In this document: positions 37,570 to 46,163 of the stretch, piece by piece | Numbering within the stretch: position 1 is the first letter of the stretch | Layout: each line of letters opens with the position of its first letter | NCBI GenBank assembly: GCA_947387485.1 | Contig: CANDNT010000002.1 | Span: 124,001-188,000, forward strand | DNA length: 64,000 nucleotides | From: Aquimarina rhabdastrellae | GTDB taxonomy: Bacteria; Bacteroidota; Bacteroidia; Flavobacteriales; Flavobacteriaceae | Reading direction: 5' to 3' | Position numbers and translations under genes: made by a program | The notes under the pieces: model-generated | Database searches by the model: none | What the model was told of the DNA's origin: nothing | The model's input: only the letters and a program-made list of their open reading frames with translations

Positions 37570-37857
37570 CAAACCTATTCCGTTTGTGCCGTGGTATTCT
37601 ACCTATGATGTTTACTGTCTCTAAACACTCATATTTCTTCATTCAAAAAAGAAACGGCACCTTTTATTAACCTTTTAAAACTTTTATCTATGAAACCCAA
37701 AAACATCAACAAAAAACGAATAGATCAATATATTCATCAATCATCATTCATTTTTTTATAAAGATTAAATGCTACAAAAAACAATATTTACTTGTTTTTT
37801 CAGTTATAAAACAACCCTTATTATTAAGGTAAGTTTAATTTAAATTCATCAAATTTT
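37570..37857 (+). other. Region between tRNA-Ser and the peptide gene; long-range hairpin
   Basis: GTGCCGT at 37586-37592 pairs with ACGGCAC at 37654-37660 and encloses a GTTTA/TAAAC hairpin; CTTTTATT follows, possibly a tRNA trailer terminator. A 23-codon ATG frame at 37690-37761 has no recognisable content. CCTTATTATTAAGG just before 37830 is a small palindrome near the peptide gene promoter region. Confidence 0.35.
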
Positions 37858-38088
37858 ATGAAATCAAAAATTTTAGAGTTAAAAGGTATTACACATTTGT
37901 CAAAAAACATGCAAAAAAACATTACTGGTGGTAATTGGGAATGTGATTTAGAAGGATTAGAAGTAGAAGCTATTACTTATAATGACTTAAGGAATTCTGG
38001 TGTATCACAAAGCTACGCAGCTTCTGCTGCGAGACTTGCAGGTGCTAGAGCTAGACGATTATGTGAAGCTGCTGCTAGTATTCAATAA
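37858..38088 (+). CDS. Orphan double-glycine leader peptide with Ala-rich core
   Basis: 76 residues. Leader 1-25 ends LSKNMQKNITGG, a bacteriocin-type GG motif. The 51-residue core starts NWECDLEGLEVEA and contains an Ala/Arg-rich amphipathic stretch (SYAASAARLAGARARRL) and two cysteines (C28, C68) that could form one disulfide. An unmodified antimicrobial or signalling peptide exported by a C39-peptidase ABC transporter is plausible. No such transporter is in this window. Minus-strand gene 38128 is convergent. Confidence 0.75.
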   Translation: MKSKILELKGITHLSKNMQKNITGGNWECDLEGLEVEAITYNDLRNSGVSQSYAASAARLAGARARRLCEAAASIQ

Positions 38089-38127
38089 TAAAATAGGGAG
38101 AATTTTTAATTCTCCCTATTTATTTTT

Positions 38128-38526
38128 TTAAAGACTATTTAAAATATCATCTATTTCTTCTTGGTGATTCTTCTCTAGACTTTCTTTAACTCTTGTTAAA
38201 ACCATCTTAAAACTATTCATCACTTTTTCAGTTTGAACTTTCTTTAATGGTATTTCATTACCGTCTGCCTTAACTAAAGAATATTTATAGTGATTTTTAA
38301 TTTTAGGTTTAGATCTATCTAATTGTTGTTTAATTGACACTGTACCATATAATTTAACAATCGAAATAACACGATTACTGACTTTAATCTTATCCGTTTG
38401 TTTGCTTATATCAGTAGCTAATGAATATAATTTAGTATATTCTTCTTTTAATTCACTCCAATCTTCTTGAGCTTGGATTGTTAGGCTGCTAGCAAAAATA
38501 CATAATAGTAAAAATAGTTTTTTCAT
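38128..38526 (-). CDS. Secreted hypothetical protein
   Basis: 132 residues with a cleavable signal peptide (KKLFLLLCIFASSLTIQAQ, cut after AQA/Q near 20). The mature part is charged and helical (WSELKEEYTKLYSLATDI) with no known motif. It faces the GG-leader peptide convergently, 40 bases apart; an immunity role is possible but purely speculative. Confidence 0.65.
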   Translation of the reverse strand: MKKLFLLLCIFASSLTIQAQEDWSELKEEYTKLYSLATDISKQTDKIKVSNRVISIVKLYGTVSIKQQLDRSKPKIKNHYKYSLVKADGNEIPLKKVQTEKVMNSFKMVLTRVKESLEKNHQEEIDDILNSL

Positions 38527-38660
38527 AATGTTTGGGTCTCTATTTAGGTTTATTAGTTATGTGCTTGACAATATAATGTAACGATTTTTTAGCTTAAATA
38601 TTGCCAAACAGTAAATATACATGTGTTATAGGCACAATCCAAAAATAAAAAAATCATCAG

Positions 38661-38690
38661 ATCACCATAATTCAAGCGGTGATTTTTATT
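38661..38690 (+). terminator. Possible terminator upstream of the tRNA-like array
   Basis: ATCACC/GGTGAT 6-bp stem with 11-base loop, followed by TTTTATTT and preceded by an A/T tract. No plus-strand gene precedes it closely. Confidence 0.35.
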
Positions 38691-38791
38691 TCTCAATGTC
38701 GTGTTTTCAAAAAGGATGCCAAAATTTTTTCTACTACGTAAAAACATTGCGCATCTCTTTGGAAATATTTGTACCACAATCAAAAACGAAC

Positions 38792-38863
38792 GCTAACACC
38801 ATTTTGGAGATGTTAGCATCAGCCTCGCTACTAGTCCATGAGAAGCATATTATGGTAGCGAGG
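38792..38863 (+). other. Two tandem hairpins immediately upstream of tRNA-Tyr
   Basis: GCTAACA (38792-38798) pairs with TGTTAGC (38811-38817); CCTCGCTAC (38823-38831) pairs with GTAGCGAGG (38855-38863). Both stems are perfect. They are unusually GC-rich for the surroundings and lie 8 bases before the tRNA, so they may be part of a tRNA-containing precursor. The rest of 38527-38871 contains no gene I can support. Confidence 0.45.
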
Positions 38864-38871
38864 TCATCACT

Positions 38872-38954
38872 GAGTGTATTGAGCAATTGGTTGGCTCGCC
38901 AGACTGTAAATCTGGTCTCTATGGAGCATGTAGGTTCGAATCCTACTGCACTCA
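38872..38954 (+). tRNA. tRNA-Tyr(GTA), divergent sequence
   Basis: 83 bases. Acceptor GAGTGTA/TGCACTC (one G-U), D-stem GAGC/GCTC, anticodon loop CTGTAAA between CCAGA and TCTGG, short class II variable arm (CTC/GAG), T-arm GTAGG-TTCGAAT-CCTAC, discriminator A, no CCA. It is complete, but the acceptor and D-arm differ from the housekeeping tRNA-Tyr pattern I know in this phylum, so it may be an accessory copy heading a tRNA-like array. Confidence 0.85.
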
Positions 38955-39033
38955 CTTTAAGCAAGTCTTGTTGTGTGTTTCTATATAGCACCATTGTATA
39001 GTATACTGCATAGTGTATTGTATGCTATATCCA

Positions 39034-39110
39034 ACTTGACTTAAAGGTTACGATTGACCAAATAATCATTATCAATTCTATTTACATGGGTTCGAATCCC
39101 ATCACATTTT
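39034..39110 (+). pseudogene. tRNA-like fragment 1 (T-arm only)
   Basis: A perfect T-arm ATGGG-TTCGAAT-CCCAT at 39086-39102 is preceded by about 50 bases without a D-arm, anticodon stem or a matching 5' acceptor strand. The 5' boundary is approximate. Confidence 0.5.
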
Positions 39111-39178
39111 GGTTGTGTAGCTTAGTCTGGTTAAGCAATAGATTTTTGTTTCGTAGGTTCGAATCCTACTTCCGTATT
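39111..39178 (+). pseudogene. tRNA-like fragment 2 (D-arm and T-arm, shortened anticodon region)
   Basis: The segment keeps T8-A9, a D-arm GCTT/AAGC (39120-39136) with the GGTT loop motif and a perfect T-arm GTAGG-TTCGAAT-CCTAC (39153-39169). Only 16 bases lie between them, too few for a normal anticodon arm plus variable loop, and the acceptor strands (GGTTGTG, TTCCGTA) do not pair. It is either a decayed tRNA or a deliberate tRNA mimic. Confidence 0.55.
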
Positions 39179-39224
39179 TGGAATGGCAGAGTGGTCGAAT
39201 GCACTGGTCTTAAAAACCATTAAA
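39178..39224 (+). pseudogene. tRNA-like fragment 3 (5' half of a Leu(TAA)-type tRNA)
   Basis: Resembles the 5' half of a class II tRNA: ATGGCAGAGTGGTCGAATGC D-arm, then TGGT-CTTAAAA-ACCA anticodon arm (anticodon TAA). No variable arm, T-arm or 3' acceptor follows; the sequence runs into the inverted-repeat element. Confidence 0.55.
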
Positions 39225-39275
39225 CCCAAAGTTGCATCACTTGTAAAACAGATGCTCTGATCGTGAAACATCAGT

Positions 39276-39556
39276 AAAGATTACAATAACTAATCGGTTA
39301 TATCATTAGGTATAACACTCTGGCATACGCCTGAATTTTAGTTATCGTATAATCAAAAGATGTAGTCTTACTATACTTTTGATTTCTATGTTGGCTCTAA
39401 CCTATCATAAAGTATATAGCACTCTTACAAAGAATCGCTATCGTTTTATAAAACAGTTATTATCATCTAGAACATCTATGTATAGTAACATTATTTGTGA
39501 AGATTATACTTTGTTAAAAATCCGCTTATAAAAGAGGGTTTGTTATTGTAATCTTT
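39276..39556 (+). ncRNA. 281-base multi-branched element closed by a perfect 15-bp inverted repeat
   Basis: 39276-39290 is the exact reverse complement of 39542-39556. Inside are GTTATA/TATAAC (39297-39302, 39311-39316), GGC/GCC, a 9-bp stem AATCAAAAG/CTTTTGATT (39351-39359, 39376-39384) with an inner TAGT/ACTA, and a long-range AAAGTATA/TATACTTT helix (39409-39416, 39505-39512) enclosing the palindrome GTTTTATAAAAC. A CTGAT/ATCAG hairpin (39257-39274) precedes it. No ORF. It fits a folded non-coding RNA better than a simple MITE. No RNase P or tmRNA signature is seen. Confidence 0.5.
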
Positions 39557-39571
39557 TTAAATCGAAGTATT

Positions 39572-39654
39572 GCGTGAGGGATTGAGCGCTTGTTTGAGCT
39601 CTTTTGTATAGCAAAAAGCGAGTAGCAAAAGCCCGGCCCGATAGGGACACGCCC
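39572..39654 (+). ncRNA. GC-rich folded element (GCGTGAGGG...CACGCCC type)
   Basis: GCGTG (39572-39576) pairs with CACGC (39648-39652); GGG (39578-39580) can pair with CCC (39632-39634); CGCTT (39587-39591) with AAGCG (39616-39620); TTTTG/CAAAA and CCC-GATA-GGG form small hairpins. The composition is far richer in GC than its surroundings. From memory it resembles a dispersed intergenic element of flavobacterial genomes beginning GCGTGAGGG and ending CACGCCC; I cannot verify this here. It lies 76 bases before the slipin gene. Confidence 0.5.
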
Positions 39655-39730
39655 ATTAATAAAAAAACAAATCAGTTCCGTTACAACTGCAATGTTTATT
39701 TAAGTAATCATTAATCAAAATTCTAAAACT

Positions 39731-40831
39731 ATGAAAAGAGTACACATTAATCAAGGGCAAATTGGTTTGGTTTTCAAAAATGATGATTACCAACGTTTCA
39801 TTACCGCTGGGAAACACTGGCTAGGTATTAGAGAACAAGTATCTCGTTTTGATCTTACACAACCTTTTGACGCTCCAATAGCTTTGGAACTCTTACTTAA
39901 AGACGAACAGCTTGCAGCTTTATTAACTATTGTTGATGTGAAAGATCATGAATTAGCATTGGTTTATAAAAATGATAACCTAAAGGAAGTATTGACTCCT
40001 GGTCGCTACATTTTCTGGAAACCTATGCTTGATCTGGTTTTTATCAAAGTAGATTTGAGTAAAATCTACATTACCGAAAAGATAAATAAAAGTGTGTTAA
40101 ATCACATGTTGCTTAATAGATATATCCGCAGTTTTGAAGTCGCCACATATGAAAAAGCACTCTTAATGGTTGATGATGTTTATGTTAAAACCTTAGGTAG
40201 TGGTATCTATCGTTTTTGGAGAAATGAAAAAACTATTAAGCTTGCCAAAGCTGATTTGAGACAGTTACAACTTGAAATTACAGGTCAAGAACTATTAACC
40301 AAAGATAAAGCAGGAATTAGAATTAATTTTTATGCACATTATAAAATTACTGATATCGAAAAAGCATTATTGTTAATCAAAGACTATGAGAAACAACTAT
40401 ATGTAATGTTACAGCTTGCATTAAGAGCCTACATCGGAAAATATACACTAGACGAAATTCTAGATCGTAAAGATGATATTGCTCAAATTATCCTTGATGA
40501 AGTAAAACAGCAAGCTCAAAAAATTGGTATTCAAGTATTAAATAGTGGTATTAGAGATGTGATTCTTCCTGGTGAAATGAAGGAAATTATGAATCAAGTT
40601 TTGGTAGCACAAAAACGTGCCCAAGCTAATAGCATTACACGTAGAGAAGAAACTGCTGCTACACGTAGTCTATTAAATACAGCCAAACTTATGGAAGAAA
40701 ATACGATGTTGTATCAACTAAAAGAAATGGAGTTTGTAGAAAAAATTGCAGACAAAATTGGCGAAATTACCGTAAATGGCAATGGTGGAATGGTACAACA
40801 ACTTAAAGATATTTTTGCAGTACGCAAATAG
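39731..40831 (+). CDS. Slipin (SPFH/band-7 family) protein
   Basis: 366 residues. A SPFH domain at about 130-300 contains ALLMVDDVYVKTLGSGIYRFW, LLTKDKAGIRINFYAHYKI (shown by KDKAGIRINF), and IGIQVLNSGIRDVILPGEMKEIM, followed by a heptad-like tail (RREETAATRSLLNTAKLMEEN). There is no clear N-terminal membrane segment; residues 1-110 repeat beta-type sequence (GQIGLVFKNDDYQRFITAGKH and ELALVYKNDNLKEVLTPGRY), possibly a duplicated pre-domain. Slipins are recurrent neighbours of rtcB in bacteria, and here it heads the RNA-repair cluster. Confidence 0.88.
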   Translation: MKRVHINQGQIGLVFKNDDYQRFITAGKHWLGIREQVSRFDLTQPFDAPIALELLLKDEQLAALLTIVDVKDHELALVYKNDNLKEVLTPGRYIFWKPMLDLVFIKVDLSKIYITEKINKSVLNHMLLNRYIRSFEVATYEKALLMVDDVYVKTLGSGIYRFWRNEKTIKLAKADLRQLQLEITGQELLTKDKAGIRINFYAHYKITDIEKALLLIKDYEKQLYVMLQLALRAYIGKYTLDEILDRKDDIAQIILDEVKQQAQKIGIQVLNSGIRDVILPGEMKEIMNQVLVAQKRAQANSITRREETAATRSLLNTAKLMEENTMLYQLKEMEFVEKIADKIGEITVNGNGGMVQQLKDIFAVRK

Positions 40832-40914
40832 TCTATGTCAATCAATATGTTTATTACAATTCTAGGTCTCTATCACAGTATAATTCCTAGAGTTTTTCCT
40901 TTTTTTAGCCTATC

Positions 40915-41385
40915 ATGAATTCTTCATTCTTTTTAAAAGTACTATTAATTCCTTTTTTATTATTTATAGTCATTTTATTAACTCCAATTCTTTTCGTAAT
41001 TCTTGTGATACTTTTAATCAACAATTACATATTGAGATTTAAAAAACAAAAAAAACTTTGCTCAATTTTAAAAGAAAATCAAAGGAAAATATTTCTCTTA
41101 TATACCAATAATCAAGAATTTATACTATTTCATAAATCTTTCAAAAACATACATAATATTAATCTCATTAATGTTAATTCAAATTCCAATTATTTATTAT
41201 TAGAATATTTAACCAAACAAAACACTAAACATAATTACCCTAAACTCGTCATGATTCATAATCAAAAAATAATTCAAAAAAAACACTATAATTCCTTTAA
41301 GTATTTTGTCAAAAAACAAAATACTCCTCATTTATTCTGTAATTTATTAAATAAATCCATTGAAAACTTATACAACGCAAAATAA
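40915..41385 (+). CDS. Small membrane-anchored hypothetical protein
   Basis: 156 residues. Two adjacent hydrophobic stretches (about 5-35) form one or two membrane spans, followed by a lysine/asparagine-rich soluble tail with no motif known to me (LYTNNQEFILFHKSFKNI, KLVMIHNQKIIQKKHYNSF). It lies between slipin and rtcB. The extreme A/T and Lys/Asn content differs from the flanking genes, hinting at a recent or fast-evolving insertion. Confidence 0.6.
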   Translation: MNSSFFLKVLLIPFLLFIVILLTPILFVILVILLINNYILRFKKQKKLCSILKENQRKIFLLYTNNQEFILFHKSFKNIHNINLINVNSNSNYLLLEYLTKQNTKHNYPKLVMIHNQKIIQKKHYNSFKYFVKKQNTPHLFCNLLNKSIENLYNAK

Positions 41386-41393
41386 TTGCGTAA

Positions 41394-42818
<1,425 letters not shown>

Positions 42819-42822
42819 TCAA

Positions 42823-42848
42823 AAAGCCTACTTATTTTAGTGGGCTTT
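42823..42848 (+). terminator. Weak terminator after rtcB
   Basis: AAAGCCTACT pairs with AGTGGGCTTT (10 bp with one G-U), 6-base loop, but only TTTA follows, so read-through into the next genes is likely. Confidence 0.45.
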
Positions 42849-42917
42849 ACTATAATTTATATATTTTTGATATTGAAAACATTCCGTAGTTCTTGAATTT
42901 ATGTTTAATTTAAAACT

Positions 42918-43217
42918 ATGATTATGAATTGGAAGATTCAAAAACTATTGGATGGAGAAACAATTGTTTCTAAAGAACCTGGTAATTCGATGTTACCTTT
43001 ACTTAAATCAAAACAACCTGTAAGATTACAGCCTATAACATGGCAAGAATGTAAAACAGGTGATATTGTATTTTGTAAAGTACGTGGTAATTGTTTTACA
43101 CACTTGGTAAAAGGTAAAAACGAAAAACGTGGATTACTTATAGGAAACAATCATGGTCATATCAATGGATGGACCAAAAATGTATATGGTAAGGTTATCG
43201 AAATTTTACCTATGTAA
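42918..43217 (+). CDS. Signal-peptidase (S24/S26)-like protein, Ser-His type
   Basis: 99 residues, no membrane segment. GNSMLPLLKSKQPVRL provides the Ser-Met motif of S24/S26 peptidases; GDIVFCKVRGNCFTHLVKG follows. The general base position, Lys in bacterial LepB and LexA, here reads His (FTHL), as in SipW/ER-type signal peptidases. A second in-frame ATG lies at 42924. In an RtcB neighbourhood it may process or bind a cluster protein, but the target is unknown. Confidence 0.7.
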   Translation: MIMNWKIQKLLDGETIVSKEPGNSMLPLLKSKQPVRLQPITWQECKTGDIVFCKVRGNCFTHLVKGKNEKRGLLIGNNHGHINGWTKNVYGKVIEILPM

Positions 43218-43221
43218 TGTT

Positions 43222-43243
43222 AGCGCGCTAAGCGCTTTTTTTG
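43222..43243 (+). terminator. Terminator after the S26-like gene
   Basis: AGCGC/GCGCT 5-bp stem, 5-base loop, then T7. Right beside the stop at 43217. Confidence 0.65.
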
Positions 43244-43248
43244 TTTTC

Positions 43249-43627
43249 ATGATCAAAAGTCTTTTTGAAATTACATATCATTCTTTAAAACTTCTAGAAG
43301 ATTTATCAGGTTTTACTTACAGAGAACTTAATATTCTTATTTGGTTCTACGGTATCCCCTTATTCTGGTGTTTTCTAATTGATAAAATTAGATCTTCTTC
43401 TTATTTTAAATTATTAGGTTTTTCTATTGCTATCTCTTCTTTTTTATTCATTCCTAATTTTGAACAATTCTCTCATCAACTCTTCGATTTTGCTGTTGAT
43501 TTTTTAAACTATTTTAATACATGGGGGTAGTAATTATATATTATCCTCTGTTATTTTTTGTCTTTTTATACCTATCCTAATTACTGCTTTTTTATTAAAA
43601 AAAGTATATCAAAAAAGAACTACGTAA
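43249..43627 (+). pseudogene. Small membrane protein interrupted by a one-base frameshift in a G5 run
   Basis: From the ATG at 43249 the frame gives 93 residues with two to three hydrophobic segments and stops at 43528-43530, right after GGGGG (43523-43527). Removing one G continues as NTWGSNYILSSVIFCLFIP and then ITAFLLKKVYQKRTT, a convincing transmembrane helix with a basic end, stopping at 43625-43627. This is a recent frameshift, a sequencing slip in the homopolymer, or programmed slippage. The intact product would be about 125 residues; function unknown. Confidence 0.6.
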
Positions 43628-43677
43628 ATACATTGCGCAAATACTTTTCAACTTTGTTTTATCAAATAAAGAAACAA

Positions 43678-44409
43678 ATGAAAACAAAACTATATCAACT
43701 CGAAAAGCAACATAATATTAAAATTGTACATGCATGTGAATCTGGAAGCAGAGCCTGGGGAATGGCTTCACCAGATAGTGATTATGATGTACGTTATATA
43801 TATACGAAACCTATTGAATGGTACTTATCCATTTCAGAAAAAAAAGATACTATTTCAATTCTTGAAGGAGATTTTGATGCTGTAGGTTGGGATCTTCGTA
43901 AAACGTTACGTCTTTTAAAAAAATCAAATGTAGCTGTTTTAGAACACTTATATTCTCCTATAACTTATCTATCATCTCCTAATTTCATCAAAGAAATAGA
44001 ACCTATTGCTATAGATTGTTTTTCTCCAATAGCGGCTATGTATCACTATTTAAATATGAGTAAAAACTACACTTCAGCAATTACAGAAAACACAAAACTT
44101 AAATCTATATTTTATGCTATTCGTACAACACTTGCTGGTCAATGGGTTTTAGAAAAGAAAACTATGCCTCCCGTATTAATATCTCAAATGTTCGAGTTAG
44201 TACCTATTTCTATTAGAAAACAAATACAAGAGTTATTAGCAATAAAATCAGTACAAAATGAATCTTATACACATGACATACCTAAAGAACTTATAAAATG
44301 GATATTATTTACTATTGAAAATAATGAATTATACGCTAAATCACTTCCATCTGGAAAACCTGACTTAGAACGTATAGATCAGTTTTTATATAAACAAATC
44401 ATGTTATGA
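43678..44409 (+). CDS. RlaP-type nucleotidyltransferase (RNA-repair Pol beta family), copy 1
   Basis: 243 residues from the ATG at 43678; the longer frame is rejected. The Pol beta motif is ESGSRAWGMASPDSDYDVRYIY (G-S then DxD at D-S-D-Y-D), with helical C-terminal part. This matches the DUF2204/RlaP group (RNA ligase-associated Pol beta) predicted to process RNA ends before ligation. The gene overlaps copy 2 by 4 bases. Whether it adds nucleotides or nucleotidylylates a protein is unknown. Confidence 0.85.
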   Translation: MKTKLYQLEKQHNIKIVHACESGSRAWGMASPDSDYDVRYIYTKPIEWYLSISEKKDTISILEGDFDAVGWDLRKTLRLLKKSNVAVLEHLYSPITYLSSPNFIKEIEPIAIDCFSPIAAMYHYLNMSKNYTSAITENTKLKSIFYAIRTTLAGQWVLEKKTMPPVLISQMFELVPISIRKQIQELLAIKSVQNESYTHDIPKELIKWILFTIENNELYAKSLPSGKPDLERIDQFLYKQIML

Positions 44410-45470
44410 AAAACATAGAACAACTTAGAGCCTCTGGACATATTATTTTTGAATGTATTAGTGGGAGTAAATCCTATGGTTTAGATTCTAAAAATTCTGA
44501 TACGGATATTCGTGGCGTATTTATCCATCCTAAAAAAGATTTCTATAGTTTAGATCATATAGATCAAATCAATGATGAAACTAATGATATTGTTTTTTAT
44601 GAACTCAAAAAATTCATTTCTTTATTAGAAAAAAATAATCCTAATATATTAGAATTATTATTCGTTCCTGACTTTTGTATCATTCAGAAAAATTCATTAT
44701 TTGATCTCATTAAAGCTGAATATTTTTTATCCAAACTATGTAAAAACACTTTTGTAAATTATGCTTTTACTCAGATAAAAAAGGCTCACGGTCTCAATAA
44801 AAAGATTTTAAATCCTATGGAAAAAGAGCGAAAATCCATATTAGATTTTTGTCATATATATAAGAACAATACCTCTATTCCATTGAAAGTTTTTCTTGAG
44901 AAAGAAAATTTCAATATTCAATACTTTGGTCTTGTTAAGCTACCTCATATGAAAGGTTGTTATAATTTATTCTATGACACTGATTCTAGTTATAAAGGTA
45001 TTTGCACTGAAAATGCTAACGAACTTCGTTTATCATCTGTTCCAAAAGATCATACTCCTATTGGTATGTTATATTATAATCAAGAAGGGTACTCTTCTTA
45101 TTGTAAACAATATAAAGAGTATTGGTCATGGGTTCAAAAACGTAACGAGCATAGGTATCTAAATACTATTTCACATGGCAAAAATTACGATGCTAAAAAT
45201 ATGATGCATACTTTTAGGTTATTATCTATGGCCAAAGAAATTGCTATGGAACACAAAATAGAAGTCTATAGAAAAAATGATAGCTCTTATTTATTGGATA
45301 TAAAAAAAGGAATTTATAATTATGATTACCTCATTCAAAAAGCTAAACAACTAAAAGAAGAATTATTATTTTCATTTGATAAAAGTACTTTACAAGAAAA
45401 ACCTAATAAAACAATTATTAATCATCTTGTATACACCATTCGTAATAATTTTTACCATTCTCAATCATGA
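44406..45470 (+). CDS. RlaP-type nucleotidyltransferase, copy 2
   Basis: 354 residues. The catalytic motif is CISGSKSYGLDSKNSDTDIRGV (G-S, then DxD in SDTDIRG), followed by HP(K)DFYSL and a long helical C-terminus (ending YTIRNNFYHS). It is longer than copy 1 and its helix-rich region differs, so the two are probably non-redundant, perhaps a heteromer. It overlaps both neighbours by 4 bases, showing tight translational coupling. Confidence 0.85.
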   Translation: MKNIEQLRASGHIIFECISGSKSYGLDSKNSDTDIRGVFIHPKKDFYSLDHIDQINDETNDIVFYELKKFISLLEKNNPNILELLFVPDFCIIQKNSLFDLIKAEYFLSKLCKNTFVNYAFTQIKKAHGLNKKILNPMEKERKSILDFCHIYKNNTSIPLKVFLEKENFNIQYFGLVKLPHMKGCYNLFYDTDSSYKGICTENANELRLSSVPKDHTPIGMLYYNQEGYSSYCKQYKEYWSWVQKRNEHRYLNTISHGKNYDAKNMMHTFRLLSMAKEIAMEHKIEVYRKNDSSYLLDIKKGIYNYDYLIQKAKQLKEELLFSFDKSTLQEKPNKTIINHLVYTIRNNFYHSQS

Positions 45471-46153
45471 AGGTCTCATCAATCTATAATCAATTATTAG
45501 CTATTCGCCCTTCCCTCTCTCAAGAATGGCTTTTAAAATATCATAGGTTACTTCATGAAGAGCATTTAGAAAAATTAGCTGCTCAATTAAGTATATTTTA
45601 TATAGACGGAATAACTGAAACACGACCAAAACCATGGTTTGACGAAGAAATCATTCCTTCTATTACTCATAGTTTCTTGGCATTTCAACCATGGTTAAAT
45701 ACCGTTGATAAAAACTGTTCTTTAGAAGAATCTGTTCTTCTTTTTGAACAAATTCCTATTGCTGATGTCTTACTGATTCTTGGACAACGTTTAACCTCGG
45801 CTAGTATTAGAGATGAACAAGCTATTCCTCCTACTGCCAAAGTTTTACTCCATAGTGCTATGCTTCCTTTTAATTCACAAATAAAAGTTGCTACTCGAGC
45901 TTGGGAAAAACACATTGGTCGCTCTTCTGAAACCTTTTGGGGTAGCATAACTGGTTCTCCGATACAAAAAGAAGAAACTGTTACTAATTTGTTATCAACA
46001 ATGATTCAAGAACACACATGGTGGAATATTTTTTATCATTATAAACATAAATTAGTTTTTGAACTTCGTGTAGCTAGTGGTCATGGTATTCGCTGGAATC
46101 ATACAGGAACTGAATTTATTGGTTTTTTAGAACCTTTTTTACCTTCTAATTAA
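45467..46153 (+). CDS. Uncharacterised protein of the RNA-repair cluster
   Basis: 228 residues, soluble, mixed alpha/beta by eye. Conserved-looking features are Trp-rich segments (PKPWFDEEI, TWWNIFYHYK), an internal GRSSETFWGSITG and a C-terminal SGHGIRWN. No catalytic signature known to me. It starts within the stop of RlaP copy 2 (4-base overlap) and ends 10 bases before the DUF434 gene, so it is embedded in the operon. Confidence 0.7.
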   Translation: MKVSSIYNQLLAIRPSLSQEWLLKYHRLLHEEHLEKLAAQLSIFYIDGITETRPKPWFDEEIIPSITHSFLAFQPWLNTVDKNCSLEESVLLFEQIPIADVLLILGQRLTSASIRDEQAIPPTAKVLLHSAMLPFNSQIKVATRAWEKHIGRSSETFWGSITGSPIQKEETVTNLLSTMIQEHTWWNIFYHYKHKLVFELRVASGHGIRWNHTGTEFIGFLEPFLPSN

Positions 46154-46163
46154 AAACTTAATT

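Noticed and set aside
38992-39070. Long repeated-looking TGTATTGTA/GTATAGT sequence after tRNA-Tyr
   Set aside because: Repeats are short and imperfect; no CRISPR-like spacing or direct repeat of meaningful length.
39178-39556. tRNA-Leu(UAA) interrupted by a group I intron
   Set aside because: The anticodon arm is contiguous (no interruption at the anticodon), and no 3' exon with a T-arm was found after the folded element.
39542-39654. RNase P RNA or tmRNA in the folded region
   Set aside because: Signature cores of both RNAs, such as GAGGAAAGTCC for RNase P, were not found.
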